This document shows, in pieces, positions 35,031 through 46,462 of a stretch of DNA of 64,000 nt; the stretch's first letter is position 1, and each line of letters opens with the position of its first letter. The position numbers were made by a program, and so were the translations under genes. Below the pieces are notes generated by a model that ran no database searches, had not been told where the DNA came from, and worked only from the letters and a program-made list of their open reading frames with translations. The stretch comes from Microbispora corallina (lineage in GTDB: Bacteria > Actinomycetota > Actinomycetes > Streptosporangiales > Streptosporangiaceae), in assembly GCF_016863035.1 (NCBI RefSeq), contig NZ_BOOC01000002.1, forward strand, positions 124,001 through 188,000, in the 5' to 3' direction.

Positions 35031-35651
35031 TTGACTCGGAAACGCCGTTCGGACGCCGAGGACAACCGCAGACGCCTGGTGGAGGTCGCGCGGGCCGCGT
35101 TCGCAGCGGACGGCCTGGACCTGCCGGTGCGCGAGATCGCCCGGCGCGCGGGCATGGGCGCCGCCACCGTCTACCGGCACTTCCCGTCGCGGGACGACCT
35201 CGTCGCCGCCGTGCTCGCCGAGCGGGTCGCGCGGTGCGAGGAGGACATGCGGGCCGACCTCGCCGACCCGGACTCACGCCGTGCGCTGCGCGGCGCCATC
35301 CTCCGCTTCGCCGAACGGCAGGCCCACGACCGCGGTCTGAACGACGCGCTGCTCGGCTCGCACGCGGCGGGAGCGGCGTTCGCCGGACTGCGCCGCGCGC
35401 ACGCCGCGGCGTTCGCGCGCCTGGTCGAGCGCGCACGACGGGACGGCGCCGTCCGTCACCAGGTGTCGGTCGAGGACGCGCGGACCGCCCTGAGGGCGAT
35501 CGCCTACCTCCGGGCCCTCCCGGCCCCGAGCGCGTCCTCGGCCATCCCGAGACTGACGCGGGTGCTGCTGGACGGGCTGCTGAACGAGGAGGAATCCGGA
35601 CCGGGCGCGCCGACCGGGCCCGCACATGCCGAAGGCGGCAGCCCGGGATGA
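35031..35651 (+). CDS. TetR-family regulator of the divergent oxidoreductase
   Basis: A 206-residue TetR regulator with helix-turn-helix at about 12-58 (ARAAFAADGLDLPVREIARR, AATVYRHFPSRDDLV) and an alanine/arginine-rich ligand domain. A TTG start at 35031 after GGCGGGGC is preferred; GTG 35010 is possible. Divergent from the MDR oxidoreductase, which it probably represses. Confidence 0.87.
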   Translation: MTRKRRSDAEDNRRRLVEVARAAFAADGLDLPVREIARRAGMGAATVYRHFPSRDDLVAAVLAERVARCEEDMRADLADPDSRRALRGAILRFAERQAHDRGLNDALLGSHAAGAAFAGLRRAHAAAFARLVERARRDGAVRHQVSVEDARTALRAIAYLRALPAPSASSAIPRLTRVLLDGLLNEEESGPGAPTGPAHAEGGSPG

Positions 35652-35668
35652 CCGGAGATGCCGCCTTC
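35631..35668 (+). terminator. hairpin overlapping the 3' end of the TetR gene
   Basis: GAAGGCGGCA (35631-35640) and TGCCGCCTTC (35659-35668) form a perfect 10-bp stem around an 18-nt loop that contains the TetR stop codon. It separates this gene from the convergent leuA. Confidence 0.6.
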
Positions 35669-35774
35669 GACGGGTGACCGGTCCGCCGCCTCGTGGGCGG
35701 GTCGCCGGAGATCGTGGAGGATCACGGGGCGGGCGGGGACGGATCGCGACCCGGCGCCCCTGTGCGAGAAGGGC

Positions 35775-37823
<2,049 letters not shown>

Positions 37824-37855
37824 CTAGGGTGATCCCACGCGAAGGAGGCGATGGC

Positions 37856-38101
37856 ATGAAGGACAACGAGATCCTCGGGCAGATCAAGGAGCTCGTCGAC
37901 GAGGAGCACGGGCTCCGTCAGCGGCTCGCGGCCGGCGAGCTGACCTCCGATGAGGAGCACGCCCGCATCACGTACATCGAGGAGTCGCTCGACCGCTGCT
38001 GGGACCTGCTGCGCCAGCGGCGGGCCCGCCGCGACGCCGGCGAGGACCCCGACTTCGCCGCTCCCCGCCCCGTCAGCGAGGTCGAGAACTACCAGCAGTG
38101 A
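37856..38101 (+). CDS. DUF2630-family small protein
   Basis: An 81-residue charged, helical protein (NEILGQIKELVDEEHGLRQR, LDRCWDLLRQRRARRDAGED) typical of the actinobacterial DUF2630 family, whose role is unknown. ATG follows AGGAGG with 7-nt spacing; a TAGGGT -10 is at 37825-37830. Coiled-coil propensity throughout residues 1-60. Divergent from leuA. Confidence 0.85.
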   Translation: MKDNEILGQIKELVDEEHGLRQRLAAGELTSDEEHARITYIEESLDRCWDLLRQRRARRDAGEDPDFAAPRPVSEVENYQQ

Positions 38102-38160
38102 CCCCCGCGCCCGACGCGACGGGGCGGGCACGGGAAGCGAACGGCACGACGCGACACGGC

Positions 38161-38209
38161 GGGCGGCGGGCGGCGGGCGGCGGGCGGCGGGCGGCAGGGC
38201 GGCAGGGCG
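38161..38209. repeat. GGGCGGC heptamer repeat
   Basis: Five exact copies of GGGCGGC (38161-38195) followed by two AGGGCGG variants in the 186-bp gap between the DUF2630 and GNAT genes. A simple-sequence tract likely to vary in length between strains. Nothing else was recognised in the gap. Confidence 0.85.
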
Positions 38210-38287
38210 AGTACCGGCGGCGCGAACGGCGGTGGGCGCGGGGAAAATGGCTCGCGTCGCTGACCGGCAGTGCGATTGGCTGTCGGC

Positions 38288-39280
38288 ATGCACCCCGACT
38301 TGCGCATGGAGCGCCTCGATCCCGCGAGCCCGGGCGACGGCCTCACCGCCCTGCACGGCATCGTCACGGCGCAGGACCCGGCCGGGCCCGTGATGTCGCC
38401 GCGGCACTTCGCGGCGCGGGCCGGGTCCGGGGCGGCCGGTGAGCGCGCGGAGACGTGGGTGGCCTGGGACGGCGGCGAGGTGGTCGGCGGGCACATCGCG
38501 CACTACCCGCCCGGCGAGAACGGCCATCTGGTGATCCTGCGCCTGGCGGTGCACCCCGGCCGCCTCCGCGAGGGCATCGGCACGTCGCTGCTGGACCACG
38601 CGATCGGCCGGGTCCGCGCCGACGGCCGGCGGGTGATCGTGGCCGAGGCGGCGGCCGACGCTCCCGGCTCGGCCTTCGCCAAGGGCCGGGGTTTCGCATT
38701 GGCCGGTACGGAGTCGCGGATGGTCCTCGACCTGACCGCCGCCGACTGGTCCGGCCTTGAGCTGCTGCGCGCCCGCGCCGCCCGGTCCGCGCGCGACTAC
38801 TCCCTCGAACGGTGGACCGGCCCGGCCGGGCCGGACCTGCTCGACGACATGGCCTGGCTGATGAACGGCATGAACGACGAGCCGATGGGCGACCTCAAGA
38901 TCGAGGAGCGCCGGTGGAACGGCGACCGGATCCGGGCCATGGAGGAGTCCACGGCGCGGACGGGCCTCACGACGTACACGATGGTCGCCCGGCACACCGC
39001 CACCGGCGAGCCGGCGGGCTTCACCCAGCTGCTCGTCGACCCCTGCGAGGGGGGCGGGTGGGCGTGGCAGTCGTCGACGAGCGTGCTGCGGCCGCATCGG
39101 GGCCGCCGGCTGGGGCTGGTGATCAAGCTGGCCGCCGTCACCTGGTTCCGCGCCTGCGAGCCCTCGATCGAGCGGGTCGTCACGTGGAACTCCACGGCCA
39201 ACCCGCACATGCTGGCGATCAACCGGGCGCTGGGCTACGAGGTGCTCGACGGCTGGAACCTGTGGCAGCTGGAGATGTGA
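38288..39280 (+). CDS. tandem-domain GNAT N-acetyltransferase
   Basis: A 330-residue protein with two GNAT folds: the first (about 5-150) has the acetyl-CoA loop VHPGRLREGIGTSLLDHA; the second (about 170-330) has VLRPHRGRRLGLVIKLAAV and NPHMLAINRALGYEV. The second domain resembles the MshD-like and aminoglycoside-type relatives only in general fold. The start is uncertain: ATG 38288 lacks a clear ribosome site, and ATG 38306 is possible. Substrate unknown. Confidence 0.87.
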   Translation: MHPDLRMERLDPASPGDGLTALHGIVTAQDPAGPVMSPRHFAARAGSGAAGERAETWVAWDGGEVVGGHIAHYPPGENGHLVILRLAVHPGRLREGIGTSLLDHAIGRVRADGRRVIVAEAAADAPGSAFAKGRGFALAGTESRMVLDLTAADWSGLELLRARAARSARDYSLERWTGPAGPDLLDDMAWLMNGMNDEPMGDLKIEERRWNGDRIRAMEESTARTGLTTYTMVARHTATGEPAGFTQLLVDPCEGGGWAWQSSTSVLRPHRGRRLGLVIKLAAVTWFRACEPSIERVVTWNSTANPHMLAINRALGYEVLDGWNLWQLEM

Positions 39281-39307
39281 CCGGGCACGCCCTGTCCCGC
39301 TCGCGCG

Positions 39308-39411
39308 GGAGGAAGCAATCGGCCGTGCGCAGGGCCGGGTCCAGGTCGCTCACCCAGGGAGAGACCGGCGAGGCCAGAGGCGTTCAGGCGTGCGATCGCT
39401 TCCTCCACACC
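39308..39411. repeat. inverted-repeat-bounded segment between GNAT and yeiH
   Basis: GGAGGAAGCAATCG at 39308 and CGATCGCTTCCTCC ending at 39406 match as an inverted repeat at 13 of 14 positions, enclosing about 80 bp. CCAGTTT / AAACTGG (39411-39417, 39437-39443) then forms a stem right after the yeiH stop. It may be a bidirectional terminator region or a small non-autonomous element; no target duplication is visible. Confidence 0.4.
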
Positions 39412-39443
39412 CAGTTTAACCAGCACATTTGCCCTCAAACTGG

Positions 39444-40535
39444 TCACAGGCCGATCCAGGCCGAGGCGGCCACGACGAGCCCGAGGGTGACCACGGTCAC
39501 GGTCAGCTCGGCCAGCGCTCCGACCACGAACGGCCGCAGCCCCTGGCGGCGGATCGCCCGGAAGTCGGTGCTGAGCCCCACCCCCGCGAACGTCAGCAGG
39601 AACGCCCACCGGGACAGGTTGCCGATCGAGGCGACGTCCGCCTTGGCGATCACACCCGCCGTGGCGAGCGCCGACACCGCGAGGAACCCGAGCACGAACT
39701 TGGGGAACTTCGCCCACAGGAACCGCGTCCGGTTCCCGACCGCCCGCGCCTGCCCCCGGGCGGCCCAGAACAGGGCGAACCCGAGCACCACGAAGCCGAT
39801 CGTGGCGTTGCGCGTCGACTTGGCGAGCACGGCGATCTTGCCGGCCTCGTCGGAGTAGAGGGCGCCGGCGGCGGTGGCCTCGGCCGTGTTGTCCACGGCG
39901 AGCCCCGCCCAGAGCCCGAACTCGTGCGCGGACATCCCGATGAGGTGCGCGACGGCCGGGTAGGCGAACAGGCCGAACGCGCCGAGCGCGAGGATGGCGG
40001 CGATCGCGAACGAGGCGTCCTCGTCGTCGGCGTCGATCGCGCCCTTGCCGGCGATGATGGCCGACACGCCGCAGATCGAGGAGCCGATGGCCAGCAGCGA
40101 GATCAGCTTCGGCCCGAGCCCGAACCACCGGCCGATCACCACGACCACGCCGATCGCGACGAACAGCTCGACGACCACGAGCGCCAGGCTCACCCCGCCC
40201 AGTTTGAGCACGTCGCCCAGCAGGAAGCGGGCTCCGAGCAGGACGATGCCCAGCTTCAGCCAGAACTCGTACGTCGCGACGCCCGGCCGGAAGATCGGGT
40301 GGACGCCGACCGTGTTGGTGACGACCAGGCCGAACACGATGGCCCAGAGCACGTACTCGATCTTGGGCAGCGACCAGCCGGTCGCGGCGTCGAGGTCGGT
40401 GAGCCAGGTCTCGGCGAGCTTGCCCGCGTAGCCGATCACGGCCAACAGGAGCAGCCCGGGGACGAGGGCCGCCGCCCGGCGGACGAGGTCGGGGGACGCC
40501 GGCGCGGCCGACGGGGAGGCGGCGTGCGCGGTCAC
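39444..40535 (-). CDS. YeiH/UPF0324-family membrane transporter
   Basis: A 363-residue protein with about ten membrane helices. The motifs [36 protein letters not shown] and [14 protein letters not shown] are characteristic of the YeiH family, annotated as putative sulfate exporters. GTG 40535 overlaps the stop of the upstream small gene (GTGA). The two genes form an operon downstream of the urt cluster. Transported ion is not proven for this family. Confidence 0.9.
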   Translation of the reverse strand: MTAHAASPSAAPASPDLVRRAAALVPGLLLLAVIGYAGKLAETWLTDLDAATGWSLPKIEYVLWAIVFGLVVTNTVGVHPIFRPGVATYEFWLKLGIVLLGARFLLGDVLKLGGVSLALVVVELFVAIGVVVVIGRWFGLGPKLISLLAIGSSICGVSAIIAGKGAIDADDEDASFAIAAILALGAFGLFAYPAVAHLIGMSAHEFGLWAGLAVDNTAEATAAGALYSDEAGKIAVLAKSTRNATIGFVVLGFALFWAARGQARAVGNRTRFLWAKFPKFVLGFLAVSALATAGVIAKADVASIGNLSRWAFLLTFAGVGLSTDFRAIRRQGLRPFVVGALAELTVTVVTLGLVVAASAWIGL

Positions 40536-40771
40536 CAGCCGACCTCCGGCAGAAGGCCGATCACGGCGGCCGCCACGATCACGGCGGCGACGCCGACGGC
40601 GATCCAGTCGAGGATCGGCGTCCGCTCCGCGCGGGGGGCGGCCGCCTCCCCGGCGGCGACCGCCTCCTCGGGGAACGTCTCGCCGGGGCCGGGCTCCTCC
40701 GGAGGCCGGGTGACGGCGGCCTCCGGCGTCGAGGGGTGGTCGGGGACGGGCTGTGGTGTCGTCGCGGACAA
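40532..40771 (-). CDS. small single-helix membrane protein coupled to yeiH
   Basis: A 79-residue protein with an acidic, proline-rich N-terminal 50 residues and one C-terminal membrane helix ([22 protein letters not shown]). TTG 40771 is preceded by AAGGAG at the right distance; a -10-like TAGGCT at 40809-40814 makes the earlier GTG unlikely. It overlaps yeiH by 4 nt. No family recognised; an accessory subunit of the transporter is a reasonable guess. Confidence 0.65.
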   Translation of the reverse strand: MSATTPQPVPDHPSTPEAAVTRPPEEPGPGETFPEEAVAAGEAAAPRAERTPILDWIAVGVAAVIVAAAVIGLLPEVGW

Positions 40772-40848
40772 GGCGGTTCTCCTTGAGCTGGGGGGACGCG
40801 ACACCCGCAGCCTAAGCCCCTAATCCCTACTAGTAAACAGGGTAATCG

Positions 40849-41541
40849 CTAGACGGCCAGTAGCCGGTGCACCTGCTCCCCGCGCAGCTCCTCGGCGGCG
40901 CCGGAGTGCGCGACCCGGCCGGCGTCGAGGATCACGAAGCTGTCGGCGAGCCTGAGGGCGAGGTCGAGGTACTGCTCGACGAGCAGCATGGCGAGGCCGG
41001 CCGCGTGGAGCCGCTCGATCGCCTCCTCGATCTCGATGATGATGGACGGCTGGATGCCCTCCGTGGGCTCGTCGAGGATCAGCAGCCTCGGCCGGGTGAC
41101 CAGGGCGCGGGCCATGGCGAGCTGCTGCTGCTGACCGCCGGACAGGAAGCCCGCCGGCCGTTTGAGCAGCGGCTTCAGCCGGGGGAAGACCTCCAGGGCC
41201 TCCTCCAGCGCCGTGGGGTCCCGGTGGGGGGACGCCTCCAGCGTCACCATCAGGTTGTCCATCACGGTCAGCTGGGGGAACGTCTCGTGGCCCTGGGGCA
41301 CGTAGCCCATGCCGAGCCGCACGCGCTCGTCCGGCCGCAGGCGGGTGACGTCCCTGCCCTCGAACGTCACCGAGCCGGCCGTCGCGGGGAGCACGCCCAT
41401 GATCGTGTTGAGCAGGGTGGTCTTGCCGACGCCGTTGCGGCCCATGACGCAGACGAGACGGCCCTCGGTCACCTCCAGGGACACCCCGAACAGCACCCGC
41501 GCCCTGCCGTACCCCGCCTCGAGCCCCTCAACGGACAGCAT
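40849..41541 (-). CDS. urtE: urea ABC transporter ATP-binding protein UrtE
   Basis: A 230-residue LivF-type ATPase: Walker A GRNGVGKTT (34-42), LSGGQQQQLAMARAL signature, Walker B LLILDEP, then TEGIQPSII, typical of UrtE. It overlaps urtD by 14 nt. Last gene of the urtABCDE operon for high-affinity urea import. Confidence 0.94.
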   Translation of the reverse strand: MLSVEGLEAGYGRARVLFGVSLEVTEGRLVCVMGRNGVGKTTLLNTIMGVLPATAGSVTFEGRDVTRLRPDERVRLGMGYVPQGHETFPQLTVMDNLMVTLEASPHRDPTALEEALEVFPRLKPLLKRPAGFLSGGQQQQLAMARALVTRPRLLILDEPTEGIQPSIIIEIEEAIERLHAAGLAMLLVEQYLDLALRLADSFVILDAGRVAHSGAAEELRGEQVHRLLAV

Positions 41542-42301
41542 CCTCGGCCTCCTCCCGCGCCCGTCCCAGATAGATCTCCTGCACCCGGGGGTCGGCCCTG
41601 ACCTGCTCCACCGAGCCCTCCATGAGCACGCGGCCCTCGTGCAGGACGGTCACCATGGAGGCGTACCGCCGCAGGAAGTCCATGTCGTGCTCGACCACGA
41701 TCACCGTGTGGTCGCGCGCCACCTGGGTGAGCAGTTCGCCGGTCCGGGCGCGCTCGTCCTGCGCCATGCCGGCCACCGGCTCGTCGAGCAGCAGCAGCCG
41801 CGGCTCCTGCGCGATCAGCATGCCGATCTCCAGCCACTGCCGCTGGCCGTGGGACAGGACCCCCGCCCTGCTCGACGCCAGCGACTGCAGCCCGGTCGTC
41901 TCCAGGGCTCGCTCCACCGCCTCCGAGACGCCGCGGCGGCGCCGCAGCAGCGACCACAGCGGGCGGCGGAACGACGCGGCGAGGTCGAGGTTCTCCAGCA
42001 CGGTGAGCTCCTCGAACACCACCGACGTCTGAAACGTGCGGCCCACGCCGAGCCGCACGATCTCGTGCTCCCTGCGGCCCACGAGCTCCTCGTCCCCGAA
42101 CCGCACCGACCCGCCGGTCGGCCGGGTCAGGCCGGTGACGACGTCGATGAGCGTGGTCTTGCCCGCGCCGTTCGGGCCGATGAGGAAGCGCAGCTCCCCC
42201 CGGCCGACCGACAGGTCCACCCCGTCGAGTGCCTTGAAGCCGTCGAAGGCCACCTCGAGGCCGGTGACGGCCAGCAGAACGTCCTCGCTCTCATCGGTCA
42301 C
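41528..42301 (-). CDS. urtD: urea ABC transporter ATP-binding protein UrtD
   Basis: A 257-residue LivG-type ATPase: Walker A GPNGAGKTT (42-50), unusual signature LSHGQRQWLEIGM, Walker B LLLLDEPVAGM. GTG 42301 overlaps the urtC stop (GTGA), which sets the start. The LSHGQ form is characteristic of UrtD proteins. Confidence 0.94.
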   Translation of the reverse strand: MTDESEDVLLAVTGLEVAFDGFKALDGVDLSVGRGELRFLIGPNGAGKTTLIDVVTGLTRPTGGSVRFGDEELVGRREHEIVRLGVGRTFQTSVVFEELTVLENLDLAASFRRPLWSLLRRRRGVSEAVERALETTGLQSLASSRAGVLSHGQRQWLEIGMLIAQEPRLLLLDEPVAGMAQDERARTGELLTQVARDHTVIVVEHDMDFLRRYASMVTVLHEGRVLMEGSVEQVRADPRVQEIYLGRAREEAEDAVR

Positions 42302-43422
42302 GCGGCGGCCCTCCTTCGCGTCACGGACCGCCACAATGTGACGGCCAGGCCCGTCAGGCCCTTCGGCGCCAGGGTCATGACGAGGATGAACAGGGCGCCC
42401 TGCAGATAGAGCCAGGCCTCCGGCAGCTCCTCGCTGAAGTAGGTCTTGGCGTAGCCCATGACGACGGCGCCGAGGACCGCCCCCGCCAGCGCGTACCGGC
42501 CGCCGACGGCGACGCCGACGACCAGTTCGAGCGACGGCACGACGCCGAGCAGCGCCGGCGAGATGATCCCGACGACGGGCACGAAGAGCGCCCCCGCGAT
42601 GCCCGCCATGCCCGCCGAGATCGCGAACGTCACGGTCTTGACCGCCGCCGGGTCGTAGCCGAGGAACCGCACCCGGTCCTCTCCGTCCCTGATCGCCAGC
42701 AGGAGCCGGCCGAAGCGGCTGCGGACGAGCTGCCGGGCGCCCAGGTAGAGGACCCCGAGCACGGCCGCGACGAGCACGTAGAGGCCGCGCTGCGTCCCGT
42801 CGGCCGCGACGTCGTTGCCGAAGAAGTCGAAGAAGTTGGTCAGGCCGTTGGTGCCGCCGGTGAGCCCCTGCTGGCCGACCAGCAGGATCACCAGCGCGGC
42901 GGCGAGCGCCTGGGTGAGGATCGCGAAGTACGCGCCCCTGACCCGCTGGCGGAAGACGAGGACGCCGAGCAGCAGCGCCACGGCGACCGGCAGCACGACG
43001 ACCATGGCCAGCGCGAACACCGGGTTCCCGAACGGCCGCCAGAGCGCGGGCAGGTGGTCCACCCCGCTCCAGACCATGAAGTCGGGCAGGTCGCCGCCCG
43101 CGTCGTGCAGCTTGAGGTACATCCCCATCGCGTAGCCGCCGAGCCCGAAGAACACGCCCTGCCCGAGCGTCAGCATCCCGCCCTGGCCCCAGGTGAGCCC
43201 GATGCCGAGCGCCACGATCGCGTAGCAGAGGTACTTGGCGAGCAGCCCCAGCCGGAACGGCTCCAGCGCGAGCGGGGCGACCACCAGCATCAGCACGGCG
43301 ACGGCCGTGAAGACGGCCGGGCCGCGCAGGCGCGTCCAGCGCGCCGGGGCGGGCTCGGCGGGGACGGGACGCGCGGGCGGCTCGGCCGGCGCGGCCACCG
43401 TGGAGTCCTGGAACGCGGTCAT
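42298..43422 (-). CDS. urtC: urea ABC transporter permease UrtC
   Basis: A 374-residue LivM-type permease with about nine helices; TWGQGGMLTLGQGVFFGLGG and LTGGTNGLTNF are typical UrtC motifs. A proline-rich N-terminus precedes the first helix. ATG 43422 overlaps the urtB stop (ATGA). Confidence 0.94.
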   Translation of the reverse strand: MTAFQDSTVAAPAEPPARPVPAEPAPARWTRLRGPAVFTAVAVLMLVVAPLALEPFRLGLLAKYLCYAIVALGIGLTWGQGGMLTLGQGVFFGLGGYAMGMYLKLHDAGGDLPDFMVWSGVDHLPALWRPFGNPVFALAMVVVLPVAVALLLGVLVFRQRVRGAYFAILTQALAAALVILLVGQQGLTGGTNGLTNFFDFFGNDVAADGTQRGLYVLVAAVLGVLYLGARQLVRSRFGRLLLAIRDGEDRVRFLGYDPAAVKTVTFAISAGMAGIAGALFVPVVGIISPALLGVVPSLELVVGVAVGGRYALAGAVLGAVVMGYAKTYFSEELPEAWLYLQGALFILVMTLAPKGLTGLAVTLWRSVTRRRAAA

Positions 43423-44273
43423 GACAGGGCCCTCGATCGGAGCACGAACAGGCCCTGCGGCCTGAGCTGGAGGAACCCGATGATCGCCACGAAGACGATC
43501 ACCTTGGCGAGGCTGGCGTCGGACCAGAACTCGGCGTAGGAGTTGAGCAGCCCGAGGCCGAGCGCGGCCAGGACCGCGCCCTTGAGCTGGCCCAGTCCGC
43601 CGGCCACCACGACGAGGAACGCGTCCACGATGTAGTAGGTGCCGAGCGTGGGCCCGACCGGCCCGATGAGCGTGAGGGCGACCCCGGCGATCCCGGCGAG
43701 CCCCGAGCCGATGAAGAACGTCACCTGGTCGACCCGTCCGGTGTTGATGCCGCTGGTCGCGGCGAGCCTGCGGTTCTGCATGACCGCCCTCATCCGCCGG
43801 CCCTGCCCGGTCCGGTGCAGGTACGCCCAGATCGCGACGACCGACAGCACGGCCAGCGCCATGATGAACAGCCGGTTGTACGGCAGGATCCCGACGCCCC
43901 CGCGCAGCCAGGTGGGCGAGACGACCTGCACGTTCGGCGCCCCGAACAGGTCCCGCGCCGCCTGCTGGAGCACCAGGCTCACTCCCCAGGTGAGCAGCAG
44001 CGTGTCGAGCGGCCGACCGTAGAAGTGCCGGATGAGCAGCCGTTCCAGCACGAGCCCCATCACGCCCGCGACGCCGAACGCGGCCGGCAGGGCGATCAGG
44101 AACCCCACGCTCTGCAGCAGGTAGGCCGTGTACGCCCCGGCCATGATGAACTCTCCATGGGCCATGTTGATGACGCCCATCTGGCCGAACGTGAACGTCA
44201 GCCCGAGGGCGATCAGCAGCAGGACCGCCCCGATCGACAGCCCGATAGGGAGCTGGTTCAGCACCCCCTCCAC
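43419..44273 (-). CDS. urtB: urea ABC transporter permease UrtB
   Basis: A 284-residue LivH-type permease with eight or so helices: TFTFGQMGVINMAHGEFIMA near the N-terminus and QNRRLAATSGINTGRVD in the coupling loop, as in UrtB. GTG 44273 follows AGGAGGG. It is 124 bp after urtA, a gap in which no strong hairpin was seen. Confidence 0.94.
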   Translation of the reverse strand: MEGVLNQLPIGLSIGAVLLLIALGLTFTFGQMGVINMAHGEFIMAGAYTAYLLQSVGFLIALPAAFGVAGVMGLVLERLLIRHFYGRPLDTLLLTWGVSLVLQQAARDLFGAPNVQVVSPTWLRGGVGILPYNRLFIMALAVLSVVAIWAYLHRTGQGRRMRAVMQNRRLAATSGINTGRVDQVTFFIGSGLAGIAGVALTLIGPVGPTLGTYYIVDAFLVVVAGGLGQLKGAVLAALGLGLLNSYAEFWSDASLAKVIVFVAIIGFLQLRPQGLFVLRSRALS

Positions 44274-44397
44274 GTCGTGCCCTCCTCTCGCCCGCTCCGG
44301 TCGCCTGTCATCGGTGATCGCACCGTCGTCCCCTCCTTCGTCGTGGACTCCGGGCCCGGCCGCCGCGCGCGGCCGGGCCCGCCCGAGCGGCGCCTCG

Positions 44398-45624
44398 TCA
44401 GACGAGGCCGCCGGCCCAGGAGTACGTCTTCAGGTAGGGGTCGGGCTTGATGGGCTTGCCGGAGTTCCAGACCTCCTTGATCTGGCCGTCCGGCTGGACC
44501 ACGCCGATCCTGGCCGTCTTGTACACGTGCTGGTTGTCGCCGTCGATGGTCACCTGGCCCTCGGGGCGGGCCAGCGTGACCCCGGCCGCGGCCTTCTTGA
44601 CCGCCTCGACGTCGGTGCTCCCGGCCTTCTTGACCGCCTCGGCCCACAGGTAGACGGCGTTGTAGCCGGCCTCCATCGGGTCGGAGGTGACCTTGTCGGC
44701 GCCGTACTTGGCCTTGAACGCGGCGACGAACTTCTGGTTCTCCGGGGTGTCGGTGGTCTGGTAGTAGTTCCAGGCCACGAGCTGCCCGGCGATGTTGTCG
44801 ACGCCGATGCCCTTGACCTCCTCCTCGGCCACGGACACCGACATCACGGGCATCTGGTCGGCCGTGACCCCGGCGCTCTTCAGCTGCTTGAAGAAAGCGA
44901 CGTTGCTGTCGCCGTTCAGCGTGTTGAAGACGGCGTCGGGTTTCGCCTCGATGACCTTGTTGACCAGCGTGCTGTATTCCGTGTGGCCGAGCGGCGTGTA
45001 CTCCTCACCGAGGATCTGCATTCCGTTGGCCGCGGCGTACGCCTTGATAATCTTGTTCGCGGTCCGGGGGAAGACGTAGTCGCTGCCGACCAGGAACAGT
45101 TTCTTCTTCCCCTTTTCCTTGAGATAGTCGAGGCCGGGGACGATCTGCTGGTTCGTCGTCGCACCCGTGTAGAAGATGTACGGCGAGCTCTCCAGTCCCT
45201 CGTACTGCACCGGGTACCACAGGAGGGCTTTGCGCTTCTCGAACACGGGCAGCATCGCCTTGCGACTGGCCGAGGTCCAGCCGCCGAAGACGGTCGCGAC
45301 CCGGTCCTGCGCGATGAGCTTGGTGGCCTTCTCCGCGAACGTGGGCCAGTCGGAGGCGCCGTCCTCGATAACGGGCTCGATCTTCTTGCCCAGCACGCCG
45401 CCGGCCGCGTTGATTTCGTCGATCGCCAGGAGTTCGGCGTCCTTCACCGTCACCTCACTGATCGCCATCGTCCCACTCAGTGAGTGGAGAATGCCGACCT
45501 TTATCGTGTTTCCGCCTCCCGACGAGGATCCGCCGGCCGTCGTCGACGATTGCCCGCCGCAGGCCGCCAACGCCATCGCGAGAACCGCCGCCGCGGTTCC
45601 GATACGCCAGGCCGAATTCCGCAA
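44398..45624 (-). CDS. urtA: urea ABC transporter substrate-binding lipoprotein UrtA
   Basis: A 408-residue periplasmic-type binding protein anchored by lipobox LAAC (C22). The type-I fold has [16 protein letters not shown] near residue 42 and the UrtA-specific [21 protein letters not shown] and [10 protein letters not shown] segments. A TTG start is supported by AAGGAGG five bases upstream. First gene of urtABCDE; divergent from urease with 179 bp between. Confidence 0.95.
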   Translation of the reverse strand: MRNSAWRIGTAAAVLAMALAACGGQSSTTAGGSSSGGGNTIKVGILHSLSGTMAISEVTVKDAELLAIDEINAAGGVLGKKIEPVIEDGASDWPTFAEKATKLIAQDRVATVFGGWTSASRKAMLPVFEKRKALLWYPVQYEGLESSPYIFYTGATTNQQIVPGLDYLKEKGKKKLFLVGSDYVFPRTANKIIKAYAAANGMQILGEEYTPLGHTEYSTLVNKVIEAKPDAVFNTLNGDSNVAFFKQLKSAGVTADQMPVMSVSVAEEEVKGIGVDNIAGQLVAWNYYQTTDTPENQKFVAAFKAKYGADKVTSDPMEAGYNAVYLWAEAVKKAGSTDVEAVKKAAAGVTLARPEGQVTIDGDNQHVYKTARIGVVQPDGQIKEVWNSGKPIKPDPYLKTYSWAGGLV

Positions 45625-45743
45625 TTGCTCCTCCTTGCCTACGGCCCCCGCGCCGATCCGTCTGCCGTCAAGGTGAGCGCGATAGATTTCCCGATAAGAT
45701 CTGACACGTTAACAACTCATGAGCGAAGGCTCACGTCCGCCCC

Positions 45744-45797
45744 GATACACGTACGAAATCAGCAGGTAACGCGAGAGAAACGCCGGTTACCTATCGT
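45744..45797 (+). promoter_or_regulatory. GlnR-type box and promoter of the urease operon
   Basis: GATAC-N6-GAAAT-N6-GTAAC-N6-GAAAC (45744-45781) has the exact 22-bp period of the GlnR box gTnAC-N6-GaAAC-N6; the second half is a perfect consensus match. TATCGT at 45792-45797 lies 6 nt before ureA, so the mRNA is probably leaderless and the GlnR sites cover the -35 region, as for an activator. In the divergent gap with urtA it could serve both operons; no separate box was found on the urtA side. Confidence 0.75.
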
Positions 45798-45803
45798 CCC
45801 GCC

Positions 45804-46102
<299 letters not shown>

Positions 46103-46106
<4 letters not shown>

Positions 46107-46462
46107 ACCCCGGCGAGATCCTGTACGGCGAGGGGGACGTGCCGCTGAACCCCGGCCGCGAGCGGGTCACGCTCCGCGTGGTCAACACCGCCGACCGCCC
46201 GGTCCAGGTGGGGTCGCACTACCACTTCGCGGCCGCCAACCCCGGCCTCGAGTTCGACCGCGCGGCCGCGTGGGGCACCCGCCTGGACATCCCGGCCGGC
46301 ACGGCCGTCCGGTTCGAGCCCGGCGTCGAGCGCGACGTGACGCTCGTGCCGCTGGCGGGGGCGCGGGTCGTGCCGGGCCTGCGCCCGGAGTGGGCCGGCC
46401 CGGTCGACGCGGGACCGCCGGAGGGAAGCCGGGCCCCCGGTACCGCTGGAGGTGGGGAATGA
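46103..46462 (+). CDS. ureB: urease beta subunit
   Basis: A 119-residue Ure[38 protein letters not shown] and [17 protein letters not shown] are conserved. A glycine/proline-rich tail of about 20 residues follows the core. Overlaps ureA and ureC by 4 nt each. Confidence 0.96.
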
